This document shows positions 23,261 to 35,192 of a DNA stretch of 64,000 nucleotides, piece after piece. Where the stretch lies: the NCBI RefSeq assembly GCF_032062135.1, contig NC_092861.1, positions 144,733,770 to 144,797,769 on the forward strand. Reading direction: 5' to 3'. Both the position numbers and the translations under genes were made by a program. Origin of the DNA: Pyxicephalus adspersus (taxonomy: Eukaryota; Chordata; Amphibia; Anura; Pyxicephalidae). The notes under the pieces were generated by a model. That model had not been told where the DNA came from. It did not search any database and worked only from the letters and a program-made list of their open reading frames with translations. How positions within the stretch are numbered: position 1 is the first letter of the stretch; the number at the start of each line of letters is the position of its first letter.

Positions 23261-23357
23261 TTCCTTACACACCTTTATTCTTTGATGTATAGCACTGCAT
23301 AATATGTCCGCAGTTCATCAATAAAGGAAAATGAATTGGTATCCAGTCAACTAAATA

Positions 23358-23493
23358 CAGTGTTCTCGCCAGCCCCTTTTAGTTGGGCGCACCACCCAGC
23401 ACTTTTCGGTGACCACCTGGCTGTTTTTGGGTGGTTACTGAAGAGTTGGGTCACAATACCCACCTTGAAAAAAATATTCTGGGTTAAACACTG
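23358..23493 (+). mobile_element. CAGTGTTCTCCCCAG-family MITE, internally deleted
   Basis: Runs from CAGTGTTCTCGCCAG to ATTCTGGGTTAAACACTG and keeps the central hairpin (CACTTTTCGGTGACCACC...GGTGGTTACTGAAGAG). The region after CACAATACC is shorter than in other copies. AAATA flanks both ends directly, a possible 5-bp target duplication. Confidence 0.85.
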
Positions 23494-24415
23494 AAATACT
23501 TAAATCTGGTTTTTCTTCCAGCCTATATCCAAGGCTCACATTTACAAATATCATTTTGCATTCAGCATGATGTCATCCACTGAAAAGAGCAATCACCTCA
23601 GCGACCGCACTGACATAAATCAGCATTATTCTGCTCATTATTCCGCTGTGGTTCATGTTTCATCTCACACATAAGCAGAATACGCACCGTGGTTACTCCT
23701 ATCCAAATAAACTCTGCTAAGCAGAATTGAAGCTGAAAAGAGCCTGACAGCTATGTGTGATTCTTATGTGTTTTGGAGTGCTCTCCTCAGGCTTCATGGA
23801 TTTGCATATTTCCAGTCGTTGCTGGAGGGAATGTCAGTGACGGGTCACAGAACTGGAGAACAGTAAACGCTCAATGCGGGGCTCCAATCTGTGCTACCAA
23901 GTAGCAATGCATTAGAGGCTGTCCAAAGGTGAACCTACCATTATAAGTTATTCAGCTCACCTTTTGGGTTTTCTTGTTATCTCCTGCTGGAAAATGCATG
24001 CATTATAGGAAATATGGAGATTTGACTTGGTTGCTAGGCGTGTCAAAAAATGTTAATTCCTTTTTGGAAAAAGAATAGACCCTTGCTGAGACTCTGCTGA
24101 GGTGCGTTCTTCACAAAATGCGAGCTTGACGTCAACCAAAAATTAGCAGTTCGGCAGAGAGAACATGGCATTCTGGCATCCAATTAACAGTAGATCGTTA
24201 TTGGTTTTCATGCCAATTGAGTTCCATGCATAAGATTAGCAAAGAGAATTATTGTGTCTGCAGGCATCTTTACATAGAGATCAGTGGGCCCATCAAGCTA
24301 TATTTAATAGAGCCAATAGAATATCTGCTGTCAGATAGAAGATCAGCATGTGAGATCCATACAAATAAAAGCAATCTTCTCACCCTAACCTAATCTTCTT
24401 GTTTGAGTTTAGAGC
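23494..24415. other. intronic DNA, no recognised feature
   Basis: No gene or repeat recognised. 23530-23900 is repeat-free. Confidence 0.45.
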
Positions 24416-24505
24416 TCATATTAGGATATAAATACACCACTATTATGAAAAGTATTCTGTTATGACAAGTAAGCAAAAAAGTTTTGACTCCAAGATGGAT
24501 TAATG

Positions 24506-25045
24506 CAGGGGTTGGCAAACTTTTTGGACTACTAGGCCATTTCAGGAGGTCAAGATGGCATACTAGGCCAGAAGAAACAATGTGCCCAAGGAAAGTTTTT
24601 TTCCAAACGTGACTGCAAGCGAGCAGCCTCATTGTTCGGCTCATCCGTGGTGTAGTCTCTGTACATGTGCGCGTGCTTGGCTTCGAAATGCCCCTTGAGA
24701 TTCCACCACTTGAAAGTGCTGTTAGTGTCGTTGCACACTAAACACAAGGCTTTGTTGCCCCGTTGGATGAAGAGTAATTCGGCAGTCTATTCAGGGTTGA
24801 AGACACACCGTTCGTTGGTCAACCTTCCGGGGACTGGTAGCTGCACGTTCCTTCTGCCCCTTAGACATAGTAATTGGGGTTACTGTGTGGGAACTTGATG
24901 ATATCGATGATAGCGTGGTAAATGATGATAACGCGACAATTCAATTAGGCCGGATCCAACAATAAATAACTAGGGGGGCGTTAGGCTGGACTGGAATACT
25001 GGCTAGGTCGTATCCGGCCTAAAGGCCGGAGTTTGCTGACCTCTG
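24506..25045. mobile_element. hAT-Charlie-like transposon nested in the long-IR element
   Basis: Ends CAGGGGTTGGCAAACTTTT and AGTTTGCTGACCTCTG are hAT-type inverted termini. The flanking duplication is GATTAATG / GATTATTG, 7 of 8 with central TA. The interior (minus strand) keeps a BED-finger fragment, so this is an internally deleted derivative of an autonomous element. The host arm continues on both sides. Confidence 0.93.
24550..24747 (-). pseudogene. hAT transposase remnant, BED zinc finger
   Basis: The 65-codon frame contains CLVC followed 14 residues later by HFEAKH, a C-x2-C-x14-H-x4-H arrangement typical of the BED zinc finger at the N-terminus of hAT-Charlie/ZBED transposases. The frame stops soon after, and no RNase H-like catalytic domain or hAT dimerisation region follows. 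It is therefore a dead fragment of a mobile-element gene. Confidence 0.75.
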
Positions 25046-26062
25046 GATTATTGTATTGAGATAACGGGACTTTACTAAAAACAGCAGGTACTACTACAAA
25101 TCACTATAAAGGTGATATATAATAAAATGTCATATTTATTAAAAATTTTTTAAAATCCAACACAGATAAAAACGATTTAACATACTATGTCGAGTATTTC
25201 TACTATCAGTGTATAATTAGTGATGGTAATTCTTATGTAAACTCCAGTTTCCAGGTTACAAGATTGTATCGGGCACTAGGGCCCAAACTCGACACGTTTC
25301 ACAGAACCCGTCTGCTTCATCAGGAGTATTGTAACATGGGGATGTAAAAGATAATTTTCTAATTGAAATTCATGCTCATTGAACATTGAAGTATTGGTGG
25401 CTCACATTACCCTGGACCAAGACTGCAATCACTTAGGCCACAGCAGCTTGGTATTTAGGGATAAAGGATATATGTTTCCCCTTTCTCAAAAATTCTCACA
25501 TCTAAGTACATATCATATAAAGTTTGTATCGATTTTGCTACATTTAGATGTCCATTTTGTCTCTCTCAACTTGCCGAGGTTGCAAAAAAAATCCTAGCCT
25601 CCACAAGGACAAAAAAGATTGAAATCCAAATGGAATCTACAGTTGAACTGAAGATGCTCTTCGCAGTATAATGTAGCTAGTAAGCAGTTCCTTCAGGCCC
25701 AGAGTGTAATGGGACCCCACCAGTACTACGACATAGTATGTTGAATTGTGTTTATTGATGTTTTTATCTGTGTTGGATTGTAAAAATTGAATAATATGAC
25801 ATTTTAATATATATCATCTTCATAGTGACCTGTAGTAGTACCTTAAATGTCCCGCTATCTCTATACATTACTCCATCTTGGAGATGAAACTTTTTTGATC
25901 ATTTGATTTTTGGGATGTGGTACATATTATGCTGTTTTTGTAAATAGGGGTGATTCAAAATTAGAAATCCTAATATGACAAGTATATAGGAATACCCCTT
26001 TTTATTTCTCATACCTTTATTTATACAAAGGCAGCCATGGGTATTTTACGTTAATGTTTGCA

Positions 26063-26066
<4 letters not shown>

Positions 26067-26099
<33 letters not shown>

Positions 26100-26245
26100 A
26101 ATAATAATAAACAGTATTTATATAGCGCCAACATATTATGCAGCGCTGTACATTAAATAGGGATTGCAAATGACAGACTAATACAGACAGTGATACAGGA
26201 GGAGAGGACCCTGCCCCAAAGAGCTTACAATCTAGTAGGTGGGGG
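26067..26245 (-). mobile_element. SINE/retroposon 3' part with (ATT)n/(AAT)n
   Basis: A 40-bp trinucleotide run leads into AAACAGTATTTATATAGCGC, CAACATATTATGCAGCGCTG, ACAGACAGTGATACAGGAGG and AAGAGCTTACAATCTAGTAGG. This is the same block order as 18202-18342. On the - strand it ends in the microsatellite, as expected of its 3' tail. Confidence 0.88.
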
Positions 26246-26401
26246 AATTTCACACACAATTGGATGGGAGGTATGTAGTGGTGGGAAGTAGTGATGGTTT
26301 CAAAAGACAGAAGAAGACGGGTAGGCAAGCATTAGCCTATATACCCATTACTACCCCCCTTCCTCTGTCTATGCCAATGATACCATGCAAGAATCGGACT
26401 T

Positions 26402-26560
26402 CAATATTCAATGTTTTTTAGGCTGGGTAAGTAGAAACTGTAGGTGGGTTGTGGTCCCTGAATGTGACCCAACTTTTCAGTAACCACCCAAAAATAGCCG
26501 GGTGGTTGCTGAAAAAAGCAAGATGGCGCACCCAGCTAAAAGGGGCTGGGGAGAACATGG
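26402..26560 (-). mobile_element. CAGTGTTCTCCCCAG-family MITE
   Basis: Inverted copy running from CAATATTC and GGCTGGGTAAG, through GTGACCCAACTTTTCAGTAACC and GCCGGGTGGTTGCTGAAAA, to GCTAAAAGGGGCTGGGGAG. Close to full length. Confidence 0.85.
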
Positions 26561-26822
26561 AGGTTTGTTTTTGGGATGTTCTTTTGGAATTGTATTGATT
26601 TTTTTTTGACCTGCAGCTTCATTGGTCGAGCCCCCAAAATACAGACATGGCACATGCAATTAAAGGCATCTCCTACCTGCTCAGGCATCGTTATCATAAT
26701 ACCCATGGTTTTTGAATGGGATGTCCAACAGGCTCATAAAGGTGGTCAGGTTTCCAGAAAGTTTTGGCTGTATCGTATATGTCTATGGGTGGAGTTACTG
26801 TTATAAGAAACAAATCCATTCT

Positions 26823-26988
26823 CAGTATTCTCTCCGGAAATTTTTTAAGCTGGATGGAAAGAAGCTGTAGGTGCGTGGCAGCCCCAGTATTGTGACCCAA
26901 GTTTTCAGTAATCACCCAAATGCAACAAGGTGGTTACTGAAAAGTGCTGGGTGGTGCGCCCAGATAAAAGGGGCTGGGGAGAACACTG
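26823..26988 (-). mobile_element. CAGTGTTCTCCCCAG-family MITE, full length
   Basis: Bounded by CAGTATTCTCTCCGG and GGGCTGGGGAGAACACTG, with the central TTTTCAGTAATCACCC / GGTGGTTACTGAAAAG stem. Together with 57475-57606 this defines both family ends. Confidence 0.88.
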
Positions 26989-27313
26989 GTGTCTGATTGT
27001 GCTTACTTTGCATAGGAAGGTCAAATCTGATAAATAATAGACAACCAGCAGTTTAGTAGGAGGAAATTGCTGTATGGTTGGCCTATATATTGATCTGTGA
27101 TCTCCTCTCTCATATGTAATGAGTTCTGTGGTCTGTAAATCCATTGTAAGGACCAAGTCACACTGTACACATTGTGCTACATACATGCATTGGTGCACTT
27201 CAATACCCCTCAGTTTTATTAGCACCATAGCTGACCCGTGTCTCAGTGCACTGCAGTGTCTTACTGATAACCACTCTGATTCACTGCACATGGCAAACAA
27301 ATGCATTAAATTA
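26989..27313. other. intronic DNA, no recognised feature
   Basis: No repeat or gene recognised. Frames on both strands are short and unrelated to known proteins. Confidence 0.45.
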
Positions 27314-27777
27314 CAGGTAGTCCCTGTGTTAAGGACACCGACATACAGACGACGCCTAAATTCTAACTGAGCTTCCCTGCTCATTCGTGTGCAGGACAGA
27401 GGCTTGATGTGGGGAGGGGGCGGTTCGCATGACTTGTAGAAGAAATCTTTTGCTAAACACAGCTGAGACTGAGCTCTTGTAACTCTTTAAATGACCAAGA
27501 CAAACTCTGCAGTTGTTTCGTTAGCTTGCTCCAGAAGTTAATAAATGTCTAGGCTTCATAAAGTTTTTCTTTGCTTTGTTTTTTTGCTTTGTTTGTGATT
27601 AGCTCACAGTGAGTATTTTATACAGTAACTGACACCACACTGCTTAATATTATGTTGAGACAAACATCTGTCCTAATTGCATTTAGTAAAATAATGTACC
27701 TGTTCCGACTTACATACAAATTCAACCTAAGAACAAACCTACATTCCCTATCTCGTATGTAACCCGGGGAATACCTG
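27314..27777 (+). mobile_element. TA-flanked DNA transposon, CAGGTAGTCCC family (copy 1)
   Basis: Inverted ends CAGGTAGTCCCTGTGTTA and TAACCCGGGGAATACCTG are flanked by TA on both sides. Copy 2 (34661-35134, opposite strand) shares the whole interior: GACATACAGA, GCTTCCCTGCT, CTTGTAGAAGAAATC, TGTCCTAATTGCATT, GTTCCGACTTACATAC. TA flanks and this terminus suggest the Tc1/mariner-pogo (Tigger-like) group. No transposase frame. Confidence 0.87.
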
Positions 27778-29660
27778 TAAACAAATTTTTGGTATTTAAG
27801 TGATTTGCAGCCTATTCATTAAACACACCCAATGAACAATATCACATGCATTGTGGTACTGTAATGAGTAATGTATGTATTATATACTGTAGTTGGAAAA
27901 GCAGACGATAATGATATGGCAGTGGATAATGCTGCTGATATTACTGACCTCTAAACATACAAATAAATACAAAACCTAAATAAGTGATCTGCTTTAAATG
28001 GCAATAGATTTGTAGTTTTGTTAAACCAGCCATTGACCTTTTTCCTTTGTGTCTAGGTAATACAAATTGGTCATCAGCCTATGGTAGCCTATGATTGGAA
28101 ATGGAAGGTGTAGAAGCATTCTGCTTAGGTCTTCTCTTTGTTTCTCCATCTGGGTAGGGCTGACATTTTTAAGCAGCCGTTATTGACTTACAGCGCCGCT
28201 CCTCCCTCCTCTAAAGTTCCATCATGCAACTCCACCATTCAAAAAAAGTTGATATCAAGCTAATCTTAGGTTTTTATAAAAATACATTTAATGATTTTAG
28301 GTACATACATAACTTAAATGGTGCTAGTCCGGAATTTGTTCATATGCCTTATATATCTTGCAGGAGAGTTTGTAATAAGATGTAGCTCTGAATACATAAT
28401 ATATTATACCGTAGTAAATGTTATTGTTTGAAAAGTGAACGAAATTCACCTTTAAATTCATATCTTGATCTCGGCCTTTTTCTTTACAAGCTTCTCCTCT
28501 ATAGGAATTTATTGTGCTTTCCGCAGTCGGGCAGCTCTGCCAATTTCCCTGTGCGCTTGCTGTGTGTTTGTACCTAACCCCGTTCCCCACACTGGGCTCT
28601 GTTATAGGCTTCTTTATAAGAGCCTTTACAGTCTTCAACTTTGTATTTAATAAACATATTCAATAGAAATCCCTCGGGAGCCGTCCTTCCTGACATACCT
28701 TTTCTGTTCCAAAACAGTAGCGCAGTCTTCAAGAGTGTTGGAGGAAGATTTGAAAGATTAAGATACGTTCAGGGCCTGCACGCGTTTAATTTGAAACAGC
28801 TCTTTTTTTTTCTTAAGGAAAGAGGAAATAGCAGAGAAGGAACACAACGTATTGTAAAATAGACGTCAACAAAAAAAAAAAGGCCGAACGTTTCTTATTT
28901 TCCCTCTGTTATTTGAACTTTTGTTATTGTTGTGTAACGGATTAAATCAGGAATTAAACTCAGGCTGCTGGAAAATTCTGAAAGCAAGAGTTTTCCAAAT
29001 TTTTGCTAAAAATCACAAAATGCAGGAGGGCTTCATGATATTATTAAAGATTTAAAGGTACAATCCAAGGAATAAAGGAAATTTAGTCCTAAAGTTGGAA
29101 TGAACAGATATTTTGCTTGATAAATAAGATGTATTTGTTTATTCGGACCTGGGATGTACACCGCCCTATCACATAGCACAGCCCTAACAAGGCATGAGAC
29201 CTGTGTTTTCTCTTCTGCAGGTAAGGAAAACTTACAGGTCTTATCCCTCCTCTATTCTGTGATTGGGCAGTAAAAGAGAAGCAACAGACCAATAAGCTTA
29301 TCTCTTTTTCACTCTGCTCTCTCCTTTTACCTGGTTGTTGGTTGCACTGCAGTACAACTGATAAGCTCTTAGTGCTGCTTCTTCCTCCAACAGACTGAAC
29401 TCTGCTTCAAGAGGCTGACATACCAATATCAGAACCTTACATTGGTTGTTTTTATTAGTATAATTCAATAATAATGAAACAGATTTGCATATATTGTGTC
29501 TTTTATCTCTTTTTATGCTTACACATTTGATTTGTATCATTAGAATGCAGTCTGTCCATTTGTTCCATTCTTGCAGTGTTGACATGCACCAGGCAGTTCT
29601 TCCCTTTTCTTTAAGTCATTTCATGTTCAACCCCTTTTGCATACAGTACTTTGTTTGTAA
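27778..29660. other. intronic DNA, no confirmed feature
   Basis: No repeats recognised. ~28440-28640 and ~28860-29060 are repeat-free. The second includes GTTATTGTTGTG, which fits a SOX-type site, but short matches like this are common by chance. Confidence 0.4.
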
Positions 29661-30084
29661 AGCTACGTACACACTTCCAATTATTATCGTTGGAAAACGA
29701 ACGATGAACGATCCTGCACGATATCTACGAACGATCGTATAGCACCGATCCTGCACATAGAGATAACGACACGATGGTTCGTAGATATTGTACACACAAT
29801 AGATACGATCGTTTGAGCGATAGAGGAACTATGTGCACGACAGGAAAGTGAACGAACGTTCGTTCATTACGCATGCTCAGCCCGTGGACGATCAACGAAC
29901 GACCGTACACACGAACGATGTTAAACGATCGTCGTCCAATCCGATCCGCCGGTCCGGTCGTTCGTTTCCAACGACTTTCCTCGTTCGTCGGCGTCGTTGG
30001 TTACTTTTTTACGAACGATTTTTTGCCCAATCGATCGTTCGTCGTTCGTTTTGAACGATAAAAATTGGAAGTGTGTACGCACCT
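29661..30084. mobile_element. AGCTGCGTACAC-type MITE (copy 1)
   Basis: Ends AGCTACGTACACACTTCC and GGAAGTGTGTACGCACCT are flanked by TAA on both sides. The interior is saturated with AACGATCGTTCG-like words in both orientations, making it self-complementary and CpG-rich. Copy 2 is at 46074-46403. Frames across it are composed of the repeated word and are not genes. Confidence 0.88.
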
Positions 30085-30195
30085 TAAGAGAAATTCTCAA
30101 ACACAACCACAGTCATTCACATACTGGAAACCATGAAAAGAACTTCCTTACAGCAAATCTCCTGGGGAGCTAAGGTGGTAAAAGATTCTTTGTGT

Positions 30196-30490
30196 GCCAA
30201 TACTTCCCCATGTATCAATATTTCCCTGTGTATCAATACTTCCCCATGTATCAATATTTCCCTGTGTGTCAATACTTCCCCATGTATCAATATTTCCCTG
30301 TGTATCAATACTTCCCCATGTATCAATATTTCCGTGTGCCAATTCTTCCCCATGTATCAATATTTCCCTGTGTATCAATATTTCCCCATGTATCAACATT
30401 TCCCTGTGTGCCAATTCTTCCCCATGTATCAATATTTCCTTGTGTGTCAGTTCTTCCCCATGTATCAATATTTCCCTAGGTGTCAATTCT
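30196..30490. repeat. 36-bp minisatellite (two 18-bp half units)
   Basis: About eight units of TGTATCAATATTTCCCTG followed by TGTATCAATACTTCCCCA, with small variants. Because 36 is divisible by three, all frames stay open on both strands. That explains the repetitive 89-138 codon frames seen here, which are not coding. Confidence 0.95.
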
Positions 30491-32037
30491 GCCCCTTGGG
30501 TCAATGCAATGGCACTTTAACCTTATTAGTGACTGGTGACTATCTTTAAATAGCCAATTCTCCATGTTTGTCCATATATACAGTGCATATAGACTCCTTA
30601 TATAGGTCCTTGTCTCCAAAATGTCCTCCTGGGTTGCCACCAAGACACACGGGCTTCTGATGAAGACTACACACATTATACAGTCATGGCCCACTTTTTT
30701 CTCTATCAGGAACCTCCTGCCCCACCACCATGAAATGCCAATCACTGGAGTGCATGTAGAAAAAGCTGCAGGAGATGATCAGCACCTAGATGCACCAAAA
30801 TATAAAAAAGCAGGATCAAGTATTATACCTCCAAATGTCTTCTGCGTTATATACAGCTCCAGCATATCACATTTCCTTTGATTAGGCTTTAGAAATTGCT
30901 ATGTTCATCTGTAGCTCTGTATCGGAGGAAGTTCCTCATATTCTTGTTGATGCACCTGCCCATTTGCAATGTCTTCTCCTCGTCATACAATAGTCATGTG
31001 CTATAGACTTGTTTTGAACAGGGCGACTTTTTTGTCATCCATCCTTCGGACCTCACACTCGTAAGCAACTTCACAGCAGCTCCATTGATTTGCTGTACAC
31101 CCTTCTAAGTGTTTTCTAAAGTTTTGTTCGTTCCAGGCTCCACTCGGGTGGTCTCTGGTTTGGGACCTTGTGAAAAAAGCCCCTTATTTGCCTGGTAGGC
31201 TGTGTTTTTATGATCTAAGTATGTGTTGCTGATTTACAATCCCATCACCTCCCTTAAGAAGTACTCAGAACCAGAAAAGTTCACCTGATATTCTTTACAG
31301 CCAGAATTACAAGATCCCGCCGTGTGAAATGGCACTTTGGAAGGGTTTAAAGCTTTTGAACAACTTACAGCAACACATTACAGAGTAGAAAGTGGTGACG
31401 TTTCTGGAAATGTGGGCTAAAGCCTCCTTACCCTGCTACATGGGAGATTCTGTGATCACGTTATTGCATGGCCAGTGGTAACTCTTGGTGGTCCTGCAGG
31501 GGTTGCACATTGCTGCGCCATGGTTGTTTTTGGGTGTAGAAGGGCTTTAGGTGTATCCAAAGCAATACAAGAAAATGTAATATATTGCACCTTTCTAGTC
31601 CTTTAGACATAGTAAATACATTTGTTTTAGGATCAGTTTCTGGTGATCATTGGATGAACACCGTTGCTCCTGACTGACTGCACTCAACCCTTAAGTGTAT
31701 ATATGGAGGCATCCATGGTTATCACCCAAGCTCAGCTACATGTCTACTTTTGTTCATCTCCATTACGTGTTGCATTGATGGTTGCATTGGATAACATTAT
31801 TTGTGGTTACTTTTAAAGCCACAGATGTGATTGGGACACTGCATTTCTGGCAAGGTCAGCAGGTATTTTCTGTACTTGCTGTTTTTTTCTTTCTAAGGAC
31901 TGCTAAGCTGCAGGATATTTATTCTTTATATTCACCCGGTGATCCTACCAGTATGTATTGTACCAAAGGAGCAAAAATCTGGTAAGCCTTGGCTGCTTGC
32001 TCTTGAATTTGGGTGCAGAACACCACCTTGTCTCTTT
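30491..32037. other. intronic DNA, no recognised feature
   Basis: No repeat or coding homology recognised. Confidence 0.45.
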
Positions 32038-32251
32038 GGGTCTGATGTATTAAAGCTCTCCAAAACCAGAGAGAATACACTTTCATCAGTGATCCAGCAA
32101 ACCTGGAATGGGTTTCTTCAAAGTCATTTGCTATTTGCTACCAAATGTTTTGAATCCTGGAGCAGATCCATTCCAGGTTTGCTGGATCACCCAGCTTCAC
32201 TAATGAAAGTGTATCCTCCCCAGCCTTGGAGAGCTTTCATAAATCAGGCCA
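32038..32251. mobile_element. foldback MITE (copy 2)
   Basis: Begins GGGTCTGATGTATTAAAGCT and ends AGCTTTCATAAATCAGGCC. Arms contain GATCCAGCAAACCTGGAATGG and its inverse CCATTCCAGGTTTGCTGGATC around CAAAGTCATTTGC. Same family as 6694-6912. Confidence 0.88.
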
Positions 32252-32309
32252 TCTGTATATATGGGAGGGTTCCGTTTTGCTGTCCACCGTAGGAGGACTA
32301 GACAGGACT

Positions 32310-32433
32310 GAGTGTTCTCCCCAGCCCCTTTTAGCCGGGTGCACCTCCCGGCACTTTTCATTAGCCACACTGTAACACTGGGTAGCAATACCGGAGCCAC
32401 CACCTTCCTTTCATTTTTTTGGGAAAATACTTG
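32310..32433 (+). mobile_element. CAGTGTTCTCCCCAG-family MITE
   Basis: Starts GAGTGTTCTCCCCAGCCCC, carries TTTTAGCCGGGTGCACC and CGGCACTTTTCATTAGCC, and ends TTTTGGGAAAATACTTG. The inner half of the central hairpin is deleted. Confidence 0.82.
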
Positions 32434-34660
32434 GGAAATATCATTATTTTCTGGCTGGATTACCAGGTCTTTTTAATAAAAAACACTAACAATATTTTAA
32501 AGTTGAAATACCAAAGATTTTGTTGTTTGGGTTTACATACACCAAATCCGACTACTCCCTCAGAGCACCGCCATATTCACCTGTGCACAATCCTGCATAA
32601 CCAACACTGTGCAGCCCAGGAAAGCCACCGTGGAAACTCTCTTGGTCTATTTTCTCTGTGCATGCACGGATACAATCCCATTGATTTCTATAGAGAAGTG
32701 ATCTAAATTAGGGTTCTCTGGAATTCAAGAATTCCTCCACTGGTTGCAATGACTTTCTAGAGGGGTGGCTAAATAAAATAAAAACTCCATCTGGTATAAT
32801 TCTAGGTCCATTGCCACTAACCAGCAGTAGGGCACCAATGGTCTGAAATGGCTATAAAGGTGGCATTCAGACACTACTATATGGGATAAACATTCCAAAG
32901 ACCAGCAATAAATTATACAGCAGGTATTCCAAGGTAGGCCTAAAAATGATTTCAAAGATTCCTCGGGAGATTTAGAAGCTGTGGAGAGTTTAACTATCAT
33001 GCATGCTAATAGTAAATGGCTTCTCCATAAGAATGATTTTTTTCCCATGCATTGCTCGGTTTTTAGGGGGGATTATGTGGCACCCTGCACAGTTTTGCAG
33101 GAGTTTGGACAGGTGAGTTTAAAAAAAGTTTGGATGGATGCCTGGTGGGGAGTAACTAATATTATACAAAAGTCTATTTTTTCTTTTAAACTATGCATGC
33201 CCCATGCTGCTCCGGGTGCTGATTTCCAGCATTCTTTGAATGACCCTCCAGAGAAATGTAATCCTGATCCGTAGGGCAGATCTTCAGTGCTGATAGCATA
33301 GTGTGGCATTTTATTGATTTCCACTTGTAAGATTAACCCAGGTATAACAGGCCCTTTGTGTGACATTCCCCTGGATGTGCATACACCTGGCTGTAAAACA
33401 CAGCCTCCACTCTGCTGAAGTGCCAGACTGGTTAAAGCTTTAAACCAAATAAATCAATTTACTGCTGGCCTCCTACCACCCACACTGCATTCAATGACGG
33501 CTATGTGTTGAAAGCCTGGGCAGGGCGTGTTGTTTTTGTTCTTTCTCCGTGTTAAATTGTGCACGGCGTCTGCCTGTTATAAGCAACAACGGCATTTTTT
33601 CATTTTATTAACATTGCATATATTTAAAGTGAAGCTCCGTGTGAATGTGTTTCATACTATGCAGCAGGATGCAGAATAGAACAGCTTTGTAAATGCGGCT
33701 CATTAGCCGTCTCGTTATGTTAGGCTTGTACCAGTTTTTGCCTTCTATAAGGAACATGCCACCTGGGAAATTTGCTGGATGTGTTTTTATTCTTATGGTG
33801 CCAACATGTATTGAGATGATCATTTAATTGACAAGTCAAATCAGACTGAATTGCCTATGTGCTGGCCAACTGATAACAAGACATTGATCTTTTAATACCA
33901 GGTACGGAAATATATGCATTCATTCCTATGAATTGCCAGTGGATTGATCAGTGGGTTTTGATATATTTGGCTCAGCCAGGTTCTCTCATCATAGTCTATC
34001 ATCGTCAGTCTTGGGAGCTTAAATAAATCAGGCTCATTACATCAAGAATATTTATCCCAACTAATGAGAGTGTGATTTGCTAAGTTATATGATTTGCATA
34101 AAAGTCACATTTTCTGTATCTCATTGACCAGGTAATGATACATGTTTCTAATCACCAACACCTTCCTATGTGCTAATTTGGACCATAAAAGAAAAGCTGT
34201 TGGGAAAAACAGTAATTATAGGAAAATTGGCAATTTTAGAAGATCAGATTGGCCTAACAAACCCTGAAATAAACTTAGCTTTTTGCACTTAATATTTTTT
34301 TCTGGTTGTGGTGATGTAGATGGTGTCTTCCCACAGCCTCCTGCAAAAGCATGAAACTAGTTCTGGTCATGGAGCTGTTACAGCTTATGGCAAGATATTT
34401 TATCATTTTTATTATAGCCAGATGCTCTTGTGCAAAATCTGGCATGGAGGTTATTGGTGGGCTGGGATGGAAGTCAAGAAAGAAGAAACTGGCCACCAAT
34501 GATTTAAGTTTTTACAGTAACATGGCAGCATGGGCTTTTCAGATATGCCATTGAATCTTTAAAACCTAAAGAACTAGTTGGAAGATGAAGGTGGTTTGTG
34601 GGTCCATTTTTTTGCAATCATAACAGATTGGTTGGTGTAGATTATATATATATATATATA
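32434..34660. other. intronic DNA, little recognised
   Basis: Mostly unique. A half copy of the foldback MITE (right arm only, ending TTAAATAAATCAGGCTCATT) lies at about 33955-34040. No coding homology. Confidence 0.5.
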
Positions 34661-35134
34661 CTGGTAGTCCCCGGGTTACATACGAGATAGGCACTGTATG
34701 TTTGTTCCTAAGTTGAATTGGTATGTAAGTCGGAACAGGTACATTATTTTAATAAATGCAATTAGGACAGATGTTTGTCTCAACATATTATTAGGCAGCG
34801 TGGTGTCAGTTACTGTATAAAATCAAAGGCAAAAAAAAAATCTTTATAAAGCCTAGACATTAACGTCTGGAGCAAGCTGTGCTTTGATATGCAAAAGGAA
34901 ACAACTGCAGAGTTTGTTTTGGTCATTAAAGAGTTAAAAGAGGCGCAGAAAGAGCTCAGTTCTCTAAGATCACTCACAACCTCAGCTGTGTTTAGCAATA
35001 GATTTCTTCTACAAGTCATGCAAACCACCCCCTCCCCCCATCAAGCCTCTGTCCTGCTAGGAGCAAGCAGGGAAGCCCCATTCTTATTTAGGAGTCATCT
35101 GTATGTCTGATGTTCCTAACCTGGGGACTACCTG
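34661..35134 (-). mobile_element. TA-flanked DNA transposon, CAGGTAGTCCC family (copy 2)
   Basis: Inverse of 27314-27777, running from CTGGTAGTCCCCGGGTTACA to TAACCTGGGGACTACCTG, with TA on both sides. The left flank is a TA microsatellite, so the insertion site itself is not exact on that side. At about 470 bp the two copies are nearly the same length, suggesting one founder. Confidence 0.87.
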
Positions 35135-35144
35135 TATATATAAA

Positions 35145-35190
<46 letters not shown>
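35135..35190. repeat. TG/TA microsatellite
   Basis: TGTGTGTGTATATATA grading into about 17 TA units, directly abutting the transposon copy. Confidence 0.95.

Positions 35191-35192
<2 letters not shown>

Larger units (their letters stand above)
24416..25979. mobile_element. long-inverted-repeat element (host of a nested hAT)
   Basis: The left arm (24416-24505 plus 25054-25196) is complementary to the right arm (~25730-25979). Shared blocks are TCATATTAGGAT, CAAAAAAGTTT, CTCCAAGATGG, GATAACGGGAC, AGGTACTACTAC, AATGTCATAT, TCCAACACAGATAAAAAC and CATACTATGTCG. The interior holds CGACACGTTTCACAGAACCC and TGCTTCATCAGGAG (25291-25324). Superfamily not recognised. No transposase frame. Confidence 0.82.

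Noticed and set aside
26905..27384. 159-codon frame on the minus strand
   Set aside because: It crosses the end of a MITE and the start of the TA-flanked transposon, and the composition is unremarkable.
30196..30490. Possible CRISPR array
   Set aside because: Units are contiguous 18/36-bp tandem repeats with no unique spacers, in vertebrate DNA.
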